A stretch of 64,000 bases of DNA from Ariolimax columbianus (Eukaryota; Mollusca; Gastropoda; Stylommatophora; Arionidae), in contig JAVGWX010000004.1 of NCBI GenBank assembly GCA_036924085.1, positions 38,290,293-38,354,292 of the forward strand. The letters run 5' to 3'. Shown piece by piece: positions 34,601-46,854 of this stretch. Below the pieces are notes generated by a model, which saw only the letters and a list, made by a program, of their open reading frames with translations, did not search any database and was not told the DNA's origin. A program made the position numbers and the translations under genes. Position 1 is the stretch's first letter; every line of letters starts with the position of its first letter.

Positions 34601-37600
34601 GTTAATCGTGCAAAGCAGTGCATAACTAGGTCAGTAAATTTCCTCAACACCAATAAAAAATTGCAGATGAAGCCTGATCTGGTTGTCCTGTTCAGATTGC
34701 AACAAAAGCAACTGTGCAGTGGGGGAGATAATTCAAGCACATTTAAGGTACGTGTGAGCTGTATACAACAGCCCATTTCAATCTTCAGATGGATCTGAAT
34801 TAGACTGCACGAAGAACAGAGGATTTAAAAAATGCAAATATGTACCTTGTTCTTTAGCTTTCACGGAAACATCTTTGGAGTCAGGACTCTTTGAAACATA
34901 CCTCTGTAAGGTATGTGAAACAGGGCTTTGGAATTGGTGACCCACAGCTGATAAAGCCTAGATTGAATATAAAAGACAAATTACTTCAGAACAAAACTTT
35001 TTTTTTTTTATTTTCACAAAATTGAATGCAGACAAAAGTTATTTGCAGAGGAAGCAAAAAAATAGCCAAGGGCATATATAACTACATATGATTACAAATA
35101 TCCACATAAATCAGTATAATGGTGACAGATTGAGTGTAATCAATGAGAAGATGGACAGTCAGAATAAGGCTAAAACCTACAAGGTCTGTGACTATAAATG
35201 CGAGTCATGGACAATTAATAAAGAAAAAGAGAAGTCTCTTCATTTCATCTTTATGCTCAATCTAAATCATATGACCATACTACATTTGGTCTGAACACTT
35301 GCATTGGTTGTAGAAAAATTTGTGACAACGGGAAAGATAAGAGTGCAAGAGAGGCCAAGGAATGCAAAGAAAGAATATCTGGGATGGTGTGATAAACTGA
35401 GTGGGAAAATGTAGAGTATCTGAGATGTTGATATGTGCAAACAATAATTGCTTTTAAAAGAGCCCTCAATGAACTGTGACTGGTCTAGCAAGACAACAGT
35501 GGATATTTATTTATTTTTCTTCACGCTTACAGTATACAGACAAGATCGCAAACCATGACAGCTACAGTTAGGATTTGCATGATAAATATCTGCTGCATAA
35601 GTAACAAGGCTGAAAATATAGAAGACAGAAAATAGCATTAATGGGAGTAGCAGATACAAGGATTATATGTAGATAATGCAAGAATATTCATCAAGATCAT
35701 ACATTTATATACTCAAGTTGACACGAAAGTAAATGCAAAACATGGAGCAAGGTTCCTTATAAAACCAGCAATTGTAAAGGATATCATTGATATAAATTAC
35801 ATCGTTGAGAGGATTACAGCAGTTAAAATCAAAGAAAATAGAGAGTTTCCCTATTTATGATCAGTGGCCACCTCATTGGCTGCTTTGATTAATTCAACAG
35901 GGATTTCATCAGGCTCTGGACATTTGTTGAGTGATGCAGTGTGTACAGCATTTCTAATTTCTGAAAGTGTGATATTTGGTTCTAACTCCTTGCTTGCGTT
36001 AATGTTGGTATCTTGAGTGTCATTCCCAGTTGTTTGTAAGTTCTTAACATTTTTGCTGTCATCTGTTCAAGACCAGTAGTGGGTCGTTTATTGTAATTTT
36101 ATTGTCTACATTTATAATTTCTGTTAGATTGTTGCAATCACCTCCGCCTCTCACATTTTTGATCTTCTTGCAGAAATTTCTTGTTATTTTTTTTGTAATC
36201 CGAATTCAGAATTTCCCATACTCTTTCCATAATTTAGTTTGTCTCCTTAATTACCAGCTTTGCATGCTTTCTCGCTGCCTTACAGTCTATTTATTCTTGC
36301 TCCTTTTTGTTGTTAAGCCATACTTTGCATCTATTCTTCTTCTCCTTGGTAGCTGTTTTTACTTCATCGCTCCACCACACTGTTATTAACGGTCTTCAAC
36401 CTCTTGATTTTACAATTCCAAAAGTTTCTTTAGATGCTTTTATTAAATTACTGTTAATCATTGCATATTCTTTTTCGACTGATTTAGTTCCTTTCGACAG
36501 TCTAGCAAAGGTCTCGTCAATTTTCTTAACATACGCTTTTTTGGTGTCTGTTCCTTTAAGTTTGTTTATTTTGATTGACTATTTTGCTACTATGCTCTGT
36601 CGTCTTGTATGATTTTTCTAATGAACTCTCATAACCAACATTACCGCCTTTTGATCAGTATCTACACATAAGTTTGGTATGGCTCTTGAGTCTATTACTA
36701 CTCTTTTCCTGTTTCTCTTAACTACTATAACATCTATCTGACTTTTACAATGCAAGTCATGCCATCTGTACAATGTACATACTTGTGATTGTCTGCTGAA
36801 AGAAGATGTTGGTTATGAACATATCGGATTGACTAGATATTTCTAGAAGTCAGCAACCATTATTATTTTTCTGTCTTTGTTTGTTCCCTAGGTAGTCTTC
36901 CAACCCTTTTCTGTCAAATCCTGGTCTGGCATTAAAATCACCCACTATAATGAAGTTTACCCTCACACTGGGTATTATTTATTGTTTCGTTGGTGTAAAA
37001 AAAACTCCTGGCACTCAACTTTGTTATTAGTGACATTGCAGGGAACATATACTTTCATATATCTTTATGTATGTTGTGCTTGTAGATCAAGAAAAAGCTT
37101 TAGACCTGGTAGATAGACAACATCTATGGAACATATTGGCACACTATGAAGTAAACGATCACCTTATCAACTAATGCAAAAGTCTTCTTCTTTTTCTGCA
37201 TTTGTTCTTAATCTCCCGTTAACAAGCCCTGAACAGGGCTTTGCAAGTAGCAGGATGTAGTTTGGAGAATGGAATGCGTTTTGTCGCTAGTTTACATATT
37301 GACTGCGGTATTTGCACCTTTCGGTTCAACACATCCGTCTTCGACAGATGAAGTCTTTACATTGATAGCCAATGCTCTGTTAGAACAATAACAGGACTCT
37401 TTAAAAAAATGTCATATCAGATCTGGAGTATGGCAAGGATTGATACTCAATTGCAAGCACGTGACAATAACTACCAAATGTGCTTTATACAGCACAATTT
37501 TTGTCCAGATACCATGCTAACAATGTCAAAACTGGACACTAATATCAAATGAATATTCGCAACAGCAGAAATTAAATGCCTCTAATGAATATTGGGTGTA

Positions 37601-38240
37601 ACAAGAACAGACATGATCAGAAACAAAGACATCACGAGATTCGTAGGAACAATACGTCAATACCATTATTAGACTACATCATAAGACACCAACTAAAAAG
37701 GTTTGGCCAAGTAACATGGCGCTACCACCACAGAGCACCCTGCAACAAGAAATGCTATTTATAATTATTTTGATACAAAGTTAACAAAATAACACAAACA
37801 AAGCATTCAATGCCATGAAAAAGATGGCTTATTGACATATGAGGAGGTGAATGCCTCTGTGCATGGGGCACACAATCGGGATCATTCTACAGATCACTTC
37901 ATAACCTGACGCTGAAAGGAAAAACAGGAAAAGAAGAAGAAAAAGCAGATGTTGTACTGCTGTTTTTTTTAAAGAAACTCTTGTCGACTTGATGTAGAGT
38001 AGAGTGTATCACAGAGGACAGAGGTTACACTTCACGTACAGTGAGTTAGTAGTTACACTAGGCTCCTAGCTCAGCTGCTTAAGTAACATGAGTATTGATT
38101 ATGGTTAGGGCGATAAATGCTGAAAGTAATTAAAGTTCATGTACAAACGACAGTCAATATCACATATAGCATACAGTAGCACGTCTGATAAAGGTCGTAG
38201 ATACGATTCTAGTCCCAATTCTGACGGCTTGGAGAGACAT
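31675..38240 (-). CDS. NDUFV3: NDUFV3, mitochondrial complex I 10-kDa subunit (spliced)
   Basis: Small accessory subunit of NADH dehydrogenase (complex I) in the mitochondrial matrix arm. Exon 1 (38240-38175, 22 codons) starts MSLQAVRIGTRIVSTTF and is rich in Arg, Ser and Thr with no acidic residue, as expected of a transit peptide. Exon 2 (34957-34846, 112 nt) continues ALSAVGHQFQSPVSHTLQRY. Exon 3 (31829-31675) encodes PTVVEKGDMYKAGETYYNF and the family signature PYSFYDIENEMKSHRQPQPN then TAG. Splice phases agree (0, then 1), with donors GTATGC and GTACAT and acceptors CTAG and CTTAG. The joined length of 110 aa is close to the short vertebrate isoform. Exon 3 is certain; exon 1 is inferred from its position, frame and composition. 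The introns hold several LINE and SINE relics. Confidence 0.87.
32085..32240 (+). pseudogene. LINE 3'-terminal fragment with (GATA)n tail
   Basis: It encodes KGRPKETL..., TIQDLKT-ASHRSNWRSFVSA and LCAVFGAQRT, a typical LINE C-terminus, followed by ATAGATAGATAGAT. It lies in NDUFV3 intron 2. Confidence 0.6.
32241..33814. other. AT-rich intron sequence
   Basis: NDUFV3 intron 2. No clear repeat family or conserved exon is seen. The short ORFs at 32322, 32408 and 33057 lack domains. Confidence 0.35.
33815..34015 (+). mobile_element. SINE-A, old fragment
   Basis: GACACTATTCTACCTCCAAG, TGCAGTCTGGCTAAGAG and TGCTGAAATCGGATGTGTCG. It runs directly into the RNase H relic. Confidence 0.6.
34016..34480 (+). 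pseudogene. LINE-I-related RNase H relic
   Basis: Open stretch with VVLQWIPSHCGIPGNETADR and LAKEGATQEQ (RNase H His/Asp end), then RAEQVILFCLRMQHNRFNSH. Diverged from the young LINE-I subfamily. Confidence 0.72.
35085..35480 (+). pseudogene. LINE relic, RT C-terminal region
   Basis: VCDYKCESWTINKEKEKS matches the YGCESWTI block of RTE-type RTs. It continues with GWCDKLSGK and DWSSKTTVDI-like strings, with stops. Confidence 0.5.
35860..37050 (-). pseudogene. LINE relic, endonuclease to RT start
   Basis: On the - strand, VNFIIVGDFNARPGFDRKGL (near 36945) is the APE endonuclease core. After a decayed linker the RT N-terminal motif NKCPEPDEIPVELIKAANEV appears near 35890. Multiple stops are present. 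The + strand at 35550-35850 holds a separate decayed fragment. Confidence 0.7.
37075..37930 (+). pseudogene. RTE-type LINE relic, split by a SINE-A
   Basis: VDQEKALDLVDRQHLWNILA (37083) is RT motif A context. After the SINE it continues SLYIDSQCSVRTITGLF-like (about 37350), then LLDYIIRHQLKRFGQVTW near 37665. It lies in NDUFV3 intron 1. Confidence 0.65.
37188..37348 (-). mobile_element. SINE-A, 5'-truncated copy
   Basis: Antisense (CTT)n TTTCTGCATTTG, AAGCCCTGAACAGGGCTTTG and AACACATCCGTCTTCGAC. Confidence 0.78.
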
Positions 38241-38571
38241 TGTAACGCCTGGAGAGGACAGCTGACATTGATGGTAACGATATTATTTCGTCTTTTTATA
38301 TTTGGAAGCGTTTATGTATACTTTTTTAAAACCTTTTATTTATTATTTGTATAAGTTAAATCATACTATTTAAATTTTAAAATATATCAGATGTACAGCT
38401 GCGTTACCGAATATTATAAAACGGTATAAACGAAATTAGACATAATATTTGGTTTAATAAATATTGCGAAATGTTTCTGTTGACAGATTACTATTTCCTT
38501 TTCACAGCGGTCCGGAAGTCAAGATCCCAGGATCACCCAGCCGACCCTTTTATCCTCGCTTGTTTTTCAAA
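38241..38571. promoter_or_regulatory. Shared divergent promoter interval of NDUFV3 and RPS11
   Basis: 331 bp separate the two start codons, which face away from each other. CCGGAAGT at 38512-38519 is an ETS/GABP-type site. Pyrimidine runs at 38497-38503 (CCTTTTC) and 38545-38567 (CCCTTTTATCCTCGCTTG) could supply the 5' TOP start typical of ribosomal protein mRNAs. CAAAATGGCAAC spanning the RPS11 start codon resembles a YY1 site. GABP and YY1 control many mitochondrial and ribosomal protein genes in animals; their use here is inferred. Confidence 0.6.
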
Positions 38572-41500
38572 ATGGCAACGGCTGATCATCAGGTTCAGTT
38601 TATGTTCTTATCACGTTGCTTTATCTTGTCTGTTTATAAATAGTTTCGTTAAGAATAATATTTCAAAGTATGTATTACATTTACTTTGATAATTTTGCCA
38701 ATTTTCATATTTTACGTTGTGTCTTGTGCAGCCTAGTTGATAGAAAGTGTAACATACCAGTTTTCGATAAGCATCTCGACCATGCCGTTCACAATATTAT
38801 ACTATATCAGATATATGTGTCGATATGCTTTACGCAGCAATTAATTCTTTCATAAATTTATCTTTCTGTTTACTAGTCTATCGATTTTACGTTTGAACAA
38901 TTTTGTTTGTTGAATTTTCATATCACAATTGATTGTTTCAACTGGCCTAGACGATCATGTGGCAACATTTAAAAAAAAAAAATTTGATGTTTCGACTTTC
39001 ATCATCATGATTCAATCAATTGTTGCTGCCATTGTCTTTTTAGTGTACTAAATTTAATCTCTCTTCGTCCTATCTGTCTTTCTATTCCTTTTGTAAGTTG
39101 GTGTAAGGATCAGATAAGTTGGTTTAATTATTGTCACTAGAGACTTCTGAACTACATGGCCAGAAGTCATAACAGAGACTGATAATACCACTAAAGCACA
39201 ATCAGTAGGAATTATTGTAGATGCAATCATGTTAGCGCCATTGAGGATTTAATTTACCTGGACAACAAACAGTCACCCGGACATCATTAGAAGTCAACCT
39301 GGCTGCAGCATCTATGAAGAACCAGCAGAGGCTATCACTAAAAACCATGCTATGGATTTACATAACCTGTGTCATACTAATTCTGCTGTGCAGTTCTAAA
39401 GCCTGATCTATAGTATAGATCTAATGCAGAGCAATCAGAAACACATTGAAACCACCAACATGCGCAGCCAAAGGCGCATTCTTGTGATCCACTGGTAATA
39501 CCAGGCCTCGAAAGCAGTCGTCGACTAATCCATCGCTGTTGAACATGTGGTCCGATTTGTCGAGGATGTCCTCGAAGCAACCATTTCCACTGTGGTGCTG
39601 TCCATGCACCACCTGGTTTGGTCAAATGGAAAGACATCCTCATTGCATGCCGCCTGTGCCTCAGCCACTAATTGTGTTCATGGATAGTGGATGCGACAAG
39701 CCCTGTCACCTAAAAGGGCTACCTACCTAGTTATAATCATTTCAAAACATGCCTCTGTAAGTAGCCAGACAAACTTTTGCAGCTGCATGTCTACTTATTT
39801 TCTTTGCCACTAATTTAGCATTGCCACATCAACTTTTTCAATGCTCCTTAAATCTTTCGGCTAAATGTTTGTATTATTGATCATATGCTGCAGTTCTGTT
39901 ATATTTTTAACAAGAAGTAGTAGTCTTAACCTGTATAATAGCGAAATAAAATTTTCATAAATTGTTAAATTTCAGGTAGAAAGAGCTTTCCAAAAGCAAC
40001 CAACCGTTTTTCTAAACAAGAAGTCTATTCTTCAAGGAAAGTCCAAGAAGAACCTTCGTTATGTCCGAAGTGTTGGTCTTGGATTCAAAACCCCAAGAGA
40101 GGTTTGTTTGCATAGAACATTACATTTTGAAGTGTAGTTTTTAATTTCATTCACAAAAACAAAAACATGCTTGGTCTAGGTTAGTGGGAGACATGCATGT
40201 TTGAAAAGTTCAGGAAACATAAACAAAATTGGATAGATAGCTGATTCATCTGGGTTGTTACAATTCTTTTAATTGCTTCATTTCTGTATGGGCTTATGTG
40301 ACAAAACAAACAAAAAAATTCAGTCTATTGCATGCAATCATTTTCTTTTAATATACAGAATTTAGAAAAAATGTCAGCCTAAATACAGACACCCATCCAC
40401 GCACAGATGAAGTCAATCATTGCACAGCTGCCTAGAGGACCAAGGTTCACCTTCAGTATACTTGTGATGTAAAGAAAGCTGCTAGAATTGACACCTTTTT
40501 TATGGTGCACAAAAGAGTACAGGCATCCAACAACAAATGCCAATTGTACATGAATGGACAATGAGTATAGTCATAGAAAAAAATTGTCACAAACTATATT
40601 GCAAAATGCAAACACATGTTTCAGAGGTCGGTTTTAGTAGTAACAGGCAGCATTATTAGGATTTCTGTACCTATGAGCTGGAATTGGTTAAGCATTTATA
40701 ATAAATATATATTTAGTGTAGAGTAAATCGGGCACCAATAAGTTGAAAGCATCTGAAAATTATCTCTAATATTATTAAGCAAGTGGTTGGTCATTAAACA
40801 CTGTTGTTTTCATGTCTTAACAAATCAGAGGCTCCGTTCCATATCACTCATGGACCACATAAACCAATGAGAAAGCATCAAAATAAGAAATTTAAAGCAG
40901 CAGTTAACAGATGTCGACAACCTGATGGCATGTATTGGGTCCAGTGGTTACAGCGCTAAAAAGCCAGAAAAATACTGAACTTAATGATTTAAGAGCAGTA
41001 CTCTGTCAACTATGCAAGCAGTCTGCACCAAAAAGAGTAGTGGTACAGTGGGTTCCATCCCATTGTAACATCCAAGGCAACGGGGAGGCAGACAGACTGG
41101 CAACAGAAGGTGCAAGACTACCACAACCAGATTCTAGTATGACGTACGAAGAGTCCAAAAGGTTTATTAGGGCCAGATACAAGGCCAAATGGGAAACAAC
41201 ATACTGGCTACACAAAAAATGATGCCTATTACCAGTTGAACAGAAGAGAGCACGTCATTGTCGTCAGACTCCGCACAGGCCACAACAGACTGAGGTACCA
41301 CCTATTCAATAAACTGAAGATATGTGGCACTGACGAACGCACCTGTGGTACAGGGAAAATCACAGCTGAACATCTGCTGCAAAATTGCCCGACATACGAG
41401 GACCAGAGAAATCACCAGTGGCAACACTAGACAAGCTCTATGGCAGTGTCGACAGCCTCAGGATGACAGCTGCTTTCTTCGAACAAATACAAGTTTGACG

Positions 41501-44500
41501 TCTGACAGCGTACGAAGAAGGGTCCAGTGAATTGAATGTGAGTTGAATTACTAAAAATTATATAGAATTACAAAAGCACTGGTGCTTAATGCCTCTCTTT
41601 ACTTTAATGTAGGTGGGGGTGGTGTGGGCTGGTGGTTAAGTGACAATCACATCACCAACCTTTACCCTGGGAACGCAAACCCTTTAATAAAAATAGACGC
41701 CGAAGTCAGATGCACTTGTCTGACATACACAAATAAAAACATTGCAACACACGCTACCTTGGGGAATAAACTAATGAGGCGAACACAAAACAATTAATGC
41801 AGAGTAGAAAATTACATCTTTCTTTGTCTCTTCATGTGTGTGTTGAAATTAGTATGTTGTCGCATCAATAGCATTGCAACTTTCACTGCAATCTGACCTG
41901 TCTTGGAAATTTGTTTAATCATTTGTAGAGCTGGATTCACAATATATACTCAGTCCCTTTCAATGGCACGAACTCTCTAGCTTGCAGAAGCAGTCATAAC
42001 ATTGGAAAGTAACATTTAAAAGTTTAAATGCTAGTCATATTTACACATGATATTCAAGGTTAGTGTCTGATTTGAATTAAAGGGTCATTATTGAATAAAG
42101 AATAACAGGCTTAAACTAAAATGTGATTGCATTGTTTTTATGTATGTGTATTAATTTTAAGATGCATTACATTTTGCTACTATATTGAAATTGAATATAG
42201 ATACGTGTTTTAAGACTGGTCATTTTACTGTGATTCTTCAGGCCATTGATGGAACCTACATTGACAAGAAATGCCCATTCACAGGTATTTTGTCTTCCAT
42301 TCTTACAAGTCGTCACTTTCTGTGAAAGCAAGGGATGTTAATTAACCTTTAGCACACTTGGGTCTAGACCAACTCAGTCTACAAAATCGGAATTTTAAAA
42401 AAAAATTTGTTAGCACCTACCCATAGCCATTTTTTAAAATTCTGAATACGGCATCCATCTACACACGATAATTTGCAGTCAACAGTATTGTATATTAGAT
42501 TACAAATGGATTTGAAACCATTTTTCTTCTAATACGCCAATTAGAATAAGCCGCCTTTTTTCGAAAAGAGTTGTGCTGATATTATAAACACAGCATTGAT
42601 ACTTTGTTGTGGTTTCAATGGATTTTTATCAGTGCGACTAGGCCTAGTGTGAAGTCAACAAATATTTTCTTCTCAACAAATTTTCATGTATCTCAGAAAC
42701 TAACAAAGACAATAACACCCACAACTTCTTTATTCATTTATGTATCTGCACACAAGAACTTATTTATTGACCAACAACAAAAATTAAAACTTTTGTAAGT
42801 CGACTATCATATCGTAATATAAGTTTTGAGGGGAAAAACTTTCACCAGCGTCATAAAGAGTAAACTATTTATGGCATGAGTAAAGATTGTTTATTAGTAT
42901 GCAGCATTAATGCGGAGGTGGAAATTGGAGAGGAACAATCTCTGTTATGCTCTTCATGTTGTGTGTTTGCAGATATATATCAATTCTTTTACACATCTAT
43001 GTCCCAAATCAGGTGTAAGCCCAACTTTCCTAGGTGATATATTATTTGACATTTAACACTACCCGACCTGAGGCCCTGAACCTAACTGTCTCCCATATCT
43101 GGGCTCCTGGGCATTAAAGAGAAAAAAAACAATATGTTAGTTACATGCAAACAAGTGGTTAGAATAAGATGTAACTTGGAGACATTGTAGAAAATAGGTT
43201 TACCTTTCATCTAGCGTCAATATTCCACCTTTGTGTGCCAATCCACCCAAGAATCTGTCTCGAGTAATGACATTTTGAAATCCGGGAGTAAACCTAACAA
43301 AGAGCCCTCATTTATCCAATAATCCCGATAGCTGGGCTTTATACATTAGTTTTCCATATAGATTATCACTCCAAGAATAGCCTTCATTTCTTCCACTGTG
43401 GCATTGGTGTGCCCGGAGGTTGGTTTTCTGTCAAATTTTGCCAGAAAGTGTCATCCAACAATAAGGATGAAAAGTTAATCGGTTCACTCTCCTCTGTGAT
43501 ATATCCAGGAATGTTCACTGGGCCTCAGCTGTTTGAGGGACACACCCCCCTTCTCTTACTATTGATCTAGATCTACAAGGTTCAATATTCTCCTCATCAC
43601 TCGAGCTCTCACTGTCTGTTTCACTTGAACTGGAACAGTATTCTTGATTAAATTCTGACTCCTCAGAGTCTAAATCAACCAGATTATTAATCACCTGTTG
43701 GACTGTCATAAGCCTAGACTTACTTTGCTTTCCTGTTGAAGTGCTTGGTTCATTAGTCGCTCGTTTCATTGTCAATTTTCCGAATTTGTTCACATTAAAC
43801 CCCACAAAATCAATTCAAACAAGGGGGCAGACATTTGCAATGACTAACCGTGAGGTTTGACCATGATTGGTTGGTTATTTTTAGATTCTGTCGCATTTTA
43901 TTCACGTACTACCCAAAGTACTGTAAATTAGGTATAGCGGCAGTTAAGGAAATTACCGGAAATTGGGTACAGCGGTCTGGTAGGATTAAGCATAAATTTC
44001 TCAAATGTCTGCATGTCGGAAATAAACTATAGTTAACTGTCAATTGCATATGCAAAAACCCAAAATGCATGTTTCACAAGTCTGTTTGGGTCATAGTCAA
44101 TGACAATTTTCTGTTTTATGGCAGTCAATGGCCACGCAATGCGCTGGTGGGGGTTAACCTGCTTTCAAACGTTCTTACAGATAATACCTGTGAAATCTGA
44201 GGGAAATTGATTTTTTTGCATGTGGTCAAGTTATAAGATTTGTGATTTCCACTTTTCTTTAGGAAATGTGAGCATACGAGGACGTATTCTGACTGGCAGA
44301 GTATTGAAAACAAAGATGACAAGGACCATTGTTGTGCGTAGAGAGTACCTCCATTATGTGAAGAAATACTGTCGGTTTGAGAAGAGACATAAAAACCTCA
44401 GTGTCCACCTGTCACCATGTTTTAGGTAATGTGAAATTATTATAGCTTGAACTTTTTATTGGAAATAGAGACTTGCCTTTTTTTGTGCTCTGAGCAGGAA

Positions 44501-45940
44501 GACTACTGTCTGGTCAGTCAAAACATACTGATCAGTCACGTTAGTTTGGGTCAAAGTATACTGGCCAAGGCCTTTCCTCGACTTCCCTGTAGCTCTGCCT
44601 AGAAATGGTGAGCTGTTAACGTGGCTAGCAAGGTGAGGGATTGACAAGATCCCTGTAGTGGTGAGTGACATGCAGATGAAGCCAAGAATAGCACCATCAC
44701 CTGGAGAAACCCCCAGTCCACCTTCATCAGCACACTCGAAATGTGAGGAAAGCTACTACAACCCGCCACTTAACGTCCTACTCATTGTGGATATTCAACA
44801 TCTTTGCCCTAGTGAAATAACCTGTTACAAAATGTTATCCCTGTTAAAACCAGTTGTTTTACATTAAGCATGTTCACATAGTGTGGCATGAGACAGCCAA
44901 TAACTTTACAAATGCCGGGTGCATCCTTACTGCTGTGCCAAGTCTATTTTGACATGTTTTGATAAAATAGCATAAATGTATGAACAAGTAATTATATAGT
45001 ATGAAATTGGGATGTGTATGTATTATGTAAGGTACCATGTATTTTAGACTGCAAGAAATACTGGTAATAATGTAGTATTGGTGAATTGCATTTCACCCAC
45101 ATCATGATGGGAAAATTAAAATGTACAGATGTCTAAATTACTTTTATCTAATTTCAAACATGAACAGAATTTATGAGCACATTTCCAAGTTCTATATTTT
45201 GAGATCTGAGAGGATTTCTTGCAATCTAATTATGGTCTATTCACTTTGACCACATTATCCCATCCAAATTTGTAAATACTATTCATCTTCAATACTTGCT
45301 TCCACTGTCGATTTAGTCATACAATGGATTCCAGCTCACTGGGATACCTGGAAATGGGCAAGCAGATTCCCCATCCACAGAGCTATAAAGAAGCAAAGAC
45401 ACTCATCAAATGATCAGTGAGGACAGAAAGGAGAGACCAGCACAAAGAATACAAGCCAGAAAATGACAGCATAGCAGACAAACTTGGCAGAGATGGGCAG
45501 ACAAAGATCTTCAGACTCGAGGCCCACCTCCACAGAATGGGTCTAAGACACCTACGTGCGATTGTGGAGCACCCAAGCAAACACCAGAGCATATTCTGCA
45601 AGAATGCCCTACCTATGTAGACCAAAGTAAAGCTCGAAAAGCTATGGGGGACCTAAAACCGTCTCCTTCGTGAACCTGACAGGAAGCATAGCATCAGTTG
45701 ACTGATGAAGAAGAATTATTCATAGGATTACCTGAAATATGTTCTGCCATAATGCAATTGTGATGTTAAAATAGAAATTCTGTTTGCTCCAACTGTTTCA
45801 TTTTTCATTGCTACAGAGATGTTGAGATTGGAGATGTTGTCACAGTTGGAGAGTGCAGGCCCTTGTCCAAAACTGTGAAATACAATGTTCTTAAAGTCAC
45901 CAAGACTTCAGGGGCAAAGAAAGGTTTCACCAAGGTTTAA
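38572..45940 (+). CDS. RPS11: 40S ribosomal protein S11 (uS17), complete, five exons
   Basis: Component of the small ribosomal subunit that binds 18S rRNA. Exons: 38572-38592 (MATADHQ), 39976-40101 ([18 protein letters not shown]... GLGFKTPRE), 42242-42284 ([15 protein letters not shown]), 44263-44425 ([18 protein letters not shown] ... [17 protein letters not shown]) and 45817-45940 ([20 protein letters not shown] ... then TAA). Together they give 158 codons, the length of the human protein. All introns are GT-AG and phases agree (0, 0, 1, 2). The signature [10 protein letters not shown] is intact. AATAAA at 45964-45969 follows 24 bp after the stop. Every intron of any size except the first carries identified transposons: LINE-I and SINE-B in intron 2, a piggyBac relic in intron 3, a LINE relic in intron 4. 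Confidence 0.98.
39120..39730. other. Unassigned stretch in RPS11 intron 1
   Basis: GC content rises compared with the surroundings. The - strand ORF 39377-39643 and + strand ORF 39539-39730 overlap and have no recognised domain. It is probably a decayed repeat. Confidence 0.3.
40947..41519 (+). mobile_element. LINE-I insertion, 573 bp, 5'-truncated
   Basis: It encodes the RNase H end ([20 protein letters not shown]), [19 protein letters not shown], the C-terminal knuckle with [14 protein letters not shown], and ends AGCGTACGAAGAAG. A 10-bp duplication GGGTCCAGTG flanks it (40937-40946, 41520-41529). Small frameshifts near 41215 and 41410. Located in RPS11 intron 2. Confidence 0.9.
41615..41795 (+). 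mobile_element. SINE-B, diverged copy
   Basis: GGGCTGGTGGTTAAGTGACA (A-box part), CCGAAGTCAGATGCACTTG and TGAGGCGAACACAAAAC. The B-box region is deleted. Confidence 0.7.
42346..44153 (-). mobile_element. piggyBac-like element relic in RPS11 intron 3
   Basis: Bounded by TTAA on both sides (42342-42345, 44154-44157), with ends starting CCTTTAGCACAC and, from the other side, CCCCCACCAGCG, which are only weakly alike. The - strand holds a piggyBac-type transposase start at 43805: an acidic, Ser-rich region ([20 protein letters not shown]). It is followed beyond stops by PSYRDYW-like, [17 protein letters not shown] and GGLAHKGG fragments. The rest of the transposase, including the catalytic Asp region, is missing. 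Confidence 0.68.
45310..45700 (+). pseudogene. LINE-I-related RNase H relic in RPS11 intron 4
   Basis: [13 protein letters not shown], then an [14 protein letters not shown] string and [12 protein letters not shown] region. It shares RFPIHRAIK with the relic at 50525-50830, so the two descend from one old subfamily. Confidence 0.55.
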
Positions 45941-45963
45941 GACAAAGTGCGCTGTTCATGCTA

Positions 45964-45969
45964 AATAAA
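45964..45969 (+). terminator. RPS11: RPS11 poly(A) signal
   Basis: AATAAA 24 bp after the RPS11 stop codon. Confidence 0.85.
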
Positions 45970-46279
45970 ATATAAACAAACAGTGTTCTGTGTTGGTTAC
46001 CAATGATGGACATTTCTGATTGTGTCAGTGGTTATTTATAAATCCTGTAATTAATTGACAAAGTGATGCTGACTACGACAGCTATACTCAAAGACATGCT
46101 TTTTGTGACCATTCGCACACAAAATGTGAAAACAAGATTATTTTATAAGCAGCTTAGACCATCCCAGGGGGGCAAGGAAGAACAGCCATTGCCCTAAAAT
46201 AAAATGCAAAAGAATTTCAAAGATATAAGTGGGAAGAAATCTCAACTATGAAAATTAAGACTGGACACGATTGGTCTTC

Positions 46280-46665
46280 AATCAATGGCCGTCACTCCTC
46301 TTGGTGCATAGTTCATTGACAACATACAAGCAGCATACACAATCGCTCTTCTTGACCCAGAGGAACTGTATTTTAGGATTTCTTAGTTTTAACCATCCAT
46401 GATGATGGCTAGCTTTCCGGTTGTGTAGAAATGCCTTGACCCATTTTCTCCATCTTATCCTTGATGCCATTCCTTTGCAGTATTGCCAATAGTCCATTCT
46501 TTATCGAAGGTATTCTTTTCTTGGGAGGCGTCTCAGCAATATGGGACAAGTATGTGATCTGGTCTTTTGTGCTGCTACACTGTCTAAACCCTGCTTGTTC
46601 TGGTACATGTATTTGTCTTCTGTTGACCATCTTCCCCATTGTGTGACAGACACAGCTAGTTAATT
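46280..46665 (-). pseudogene. LINE RT fragment
   Basis: The - strand encodes VPEQAGFRQCSSTKDQITYL, the RT finger region (compare IPQQAGFRQHRSTEDQVI in LINE-I), then KASHHHGWLKLRNPKIQFLW. The intervening catalytic segment is missing. Confidence 0.65.
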
Positions 46666-46673
46666 ATTTTTCT

Positions 46674-46795
46674 TGGCTTTGCAAGTAGCAGGATGTAGTC
46701 CGGAGAACTGAATGTGTTGTGTTGCTAGTTTACAGTTTGACTGCGATATTTGCACCTTTCGGTCCGACACATCCGTCTTTGACAGCATCATCCAG
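46674..46795 (-). mobile_element. SINE-A, 5'-truncated copy
   Basis: Antisense GGCTTTGCAAGTAGCAGGAT to TCCGACACATCCGTCTTTGA. Confidence 0.75.
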
Positions 46796-46854
46796 CTATA
46801 ATTGTATATTTGTACCAGTTTGTACATTGCTCCATGCCCTAGGTGTTTGATCAT

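Noticed and set aside
45101..45216. Possible C/D snoRNA in RPS11 intron 4 (ATGATGG then CTGA)
   Set aside because: The boxes are about 110 nt apart, no internal boxes or terminal stem are visible, and such short motifs occur by chance.
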